Positions 62,752 through 64,000 of a stretch of 64,000 nt of DNA are shown one piece after another (position 1 is the stretch's first letter; each line of letters begins with the position of its first letter). Source of the DNA: Paenibacillus sp. G2S3. Lineage in GTDB: Bacteria; Bacillota; Bacilli; Paenibacillales; Paenibacillaceae. The stretch is taken from assembly GCF_030123105.1 (NCBI RefSeq), contig NZ_CP126095.1:5828001-5892000 (forward strand), given 5' to 3'. The position numbers were made by a program, and so were the translations under genes. The notes under the pieces are model-generated. The model worked only from the letters and a program-made list of their open reading frames with translations. It had not been told where the DNA came from and ran no database searches.

Positions 62752-64000
62752 CTACTGTAATGATAATCCCACCCGCTGAACCAGCTGTGAGCTCTGTTCA
62801 TTCAGTCCGGTAATCGTAACTTTTTTACCATGCTCAGCGTATTTGCTCATCGTCTTCGCTATGGCATGAACTGCAGATTGGTCCCACACATGGGAGTGTG
62901 AAAAATCGATAATAATATGATCCGGATCGCTATCGTAGGCGAATTCATGAATGAAGTGACTTGTCGTGCCGAAGAACAGCTGGCCGGAAACCGCATATGT
63001 TTTGGAAGAGGCAGCTTCCTGAACTGTTAGGCGGATCGAAGCTATTTTCCAAGCAAACGTTAAAGCACTTAGCAGAACCCCAAACAATACTCCAATAGAA
63101 AGGTTGTCCGTAGCCACCACGGTGACCACCGTCACAATCATAACCAGCGCATCGCTTAGCGGAACACGGGTTAATGTTTTGAGCGAGCCCCATTCAAAGG
63201 TGCTGATACAGACCATTATCATTACGCCGACGAGCGCGCCCATCGGAATCTGCTTCACCACATCACCAAGTACAATAATTAAGAACAATAAAAAAATCCC
63301 TGACACAAAGGTGGACAGACGCGTGCGTCCTCCTGACTTCATGTTAACCATTGACTGGCCAATCATCGCACAGCCTGCCATCCCTCCGAAAAAACCAGTG
63401 ACTACATTCGCCAGCCCCTGTCCCTTCGCCTCTCTGTTCTTATCACTACCTGTGCCTGTAATATCGTCTATTAAGGTGGCTGTCATCAGTGATTCCAATA
63501 ACCCAACTACGGCCAGCGAGAGTGAATATGGCAAAATAATAAGCAGAGTATCCAGCGTGAACGGGATCTGCGGTAAATGGAATAGTGGCAAAGTTGCTGT
63601 AATATTCCCCATATCCCCTACGGTTCTTACGTCCAGATGAAGAGCGATGCTAAGAATAGAAACGATAACAATCCCTACAAGTGCTGAGGGTACGGCTTTG
63701 GTAAACCGAGGAACCGTATAGATAATAAGCAATGTCAGAGCTACCAGTCCATACATCACCCAGCCCTGTCCCTTAAAATGAGTAAGCTGCGCCATGAAAA
63801 TCAGTATCGCCAGCGCGTTGACAAACCCCGTCATGACCGGCTGTGGCAAAAAAGTGATAAATCGGCCCAGCTTTAGCATCCCCATCAATATCTGAAACAC
63901 CCCAGCCAGTACAGTTGCCGCGAACAGATACTCTACTCCATGTTCTAGTACGAGACTTCCGACTAACAGAGCCATAGCCCCTGTAGCCGCCGAAATCATT
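62752..64000 (-). CDS. SulP-family anion transporter, N-terminus outside window
   Basis: The C-terminal 415 or so residues of a SulP/SLC26 transporter are visible. Many membrane helices come first, with LPQPVMTGFVNALAILIFMAQL and the SulP signature-like GLANVVTGFFGGMAGCAMIGQSMVNMKSGGRTRLS. A cytoplasmic STAS domain at the end (last 90 or so residues, IIIDFSHSHVWDQSAVHAIAKTMSKY) follows. These proteins carry sulfate, bicarbonate or related anions; the substrate cannot be told here. The start lies beyond the window edge. Confidence 0.9.
   Translation of the reverse strand, partial: MISAATGAMALLVGSLVLEHGVEYLFAATVLAGVFQILMGMLKLGRFITFLPQPVMTGFVNALAILIFMAQLTHFKGQGWVMYGLVALTLLIIYTVPRFTKAVPSALVGIVIVSILSIALHLDVRTVGDMGNITATLPLFHLPQIPFTLDTLLIILPYSLSLAVVGLLESLMTATLIDDITGTGSDKNREAKGQGLANVVTGFFGGMAGCAMIGQSMVNMKSGGRTRLSTFVSGIFLLFLIIVLGDVVKQIPMGALVGVMIMVCISTFEWGSLKTLTRVPLSDALVMIVTVVTVVATDNLSIGVLFGVLLSALTFAWKIASIRLTVQEAASSKTYAVSGQLFFGTTSHFIHEFAYDSDPDHIIIDFSHSHVWDQSAVHAIAKTMSKYAEHGKKVTITGLNEQSSQLVQRVGLSLQ

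Noticed and set aside
63104-63640. 178-residue open frame on the plus strand
   Set aside because: Antisense to the SulP transporter. It is the mirror of its membrane-helix codons.

Overview
The window comes from a spore-forming, low-to-mid GC Gram-positive bacterium, most likely Paenibacillus. The evidence is AGGAGG-type ribosome sites, frequent GTG and TTG starts, a YyaC-type sporulation protein, a SigB partner-switching module, LplABC/YesMN-type sugar-import loci and a lysine riboswitch before a lysine permease. No plasmid, phage, transposase, CRISPR, rRNA or tRNA was seen. This is chromosomal sequence.

Layout. 1-2.7 kb: a partial alpha/beta hydrolase, yyaC, a DUF1128 protein and an asparaginase. 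3.1-8.8 kb: a maltodextrin locus, with mdxEFG on the minus strand and a divergent cyclomaltodextrinase. Both leaders carry the same kind of hairpin element ending in an intrinsic terminator. 8.9-9.9 kb: two small envelope or stress proteins. 10.1-19.3 kb: a minus-strand run rsbY-rsbK-rsbM(cheR)-hybrid kinase-rsbV-rsbW-sigB, a Bacillus cereus-style SigB signalling module. 19.5-24.2 kb: small membrane and secreted proteins, an NlpC/P60 hydrolase and a CDF metal exporter. 24.4-28.5 kb: an ABC-F protein, a metallo-beta-lactamase-fold hydrolase and a CvfC/YpgR protein. 28.6-30.5 kb: lysine riboswitch and lysine permease. 30.6-42.3 kb: a transglutaminase-like protein, a GH95 fucosidase, a second ABC sugar importer and its YesM/YesN-type two-component system. 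42.5-47.2 kb: xylB, xylA and divergent xylR, with a xylose operator. 47.3-51.5 kb: a small membrane protein, glutaredoxin, trxB and a P1B-4 metal-efflux ATPase behind a Fur/PerR-like box. 51.6-58.7 kb: an AroB homologue with an altered motif, a frameshifted GC-rich gene, metY, deoC, and a STAS-like/KASIII gene pair. 59-64 kb: an SPFH protein, a lipoprotein, a flavin oxidoreductase with an Rrf2 regulator, and a partial SulP transporter.

How the genes work together. Three sugar systems (maltodextrin, a fucosyl-glycan-like substrate, xylose) sit next to their enzymes and regulators. Both ABC importers lack an ATPase and must borrow one. The SigB block is a self-contained route from membrane sensing (RsbK) through a phosphatase (RsbY) to sigma release.

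The least explained parts are non-coding: the paired mal leader elements, at least four families of intergenic repeats (two of them lying directly upstream of ribosome sites), and a 23-24 bp tandem array ending in a plus-strand terminator with no gene before it. All calls come from reading the sequence. No database search was run.
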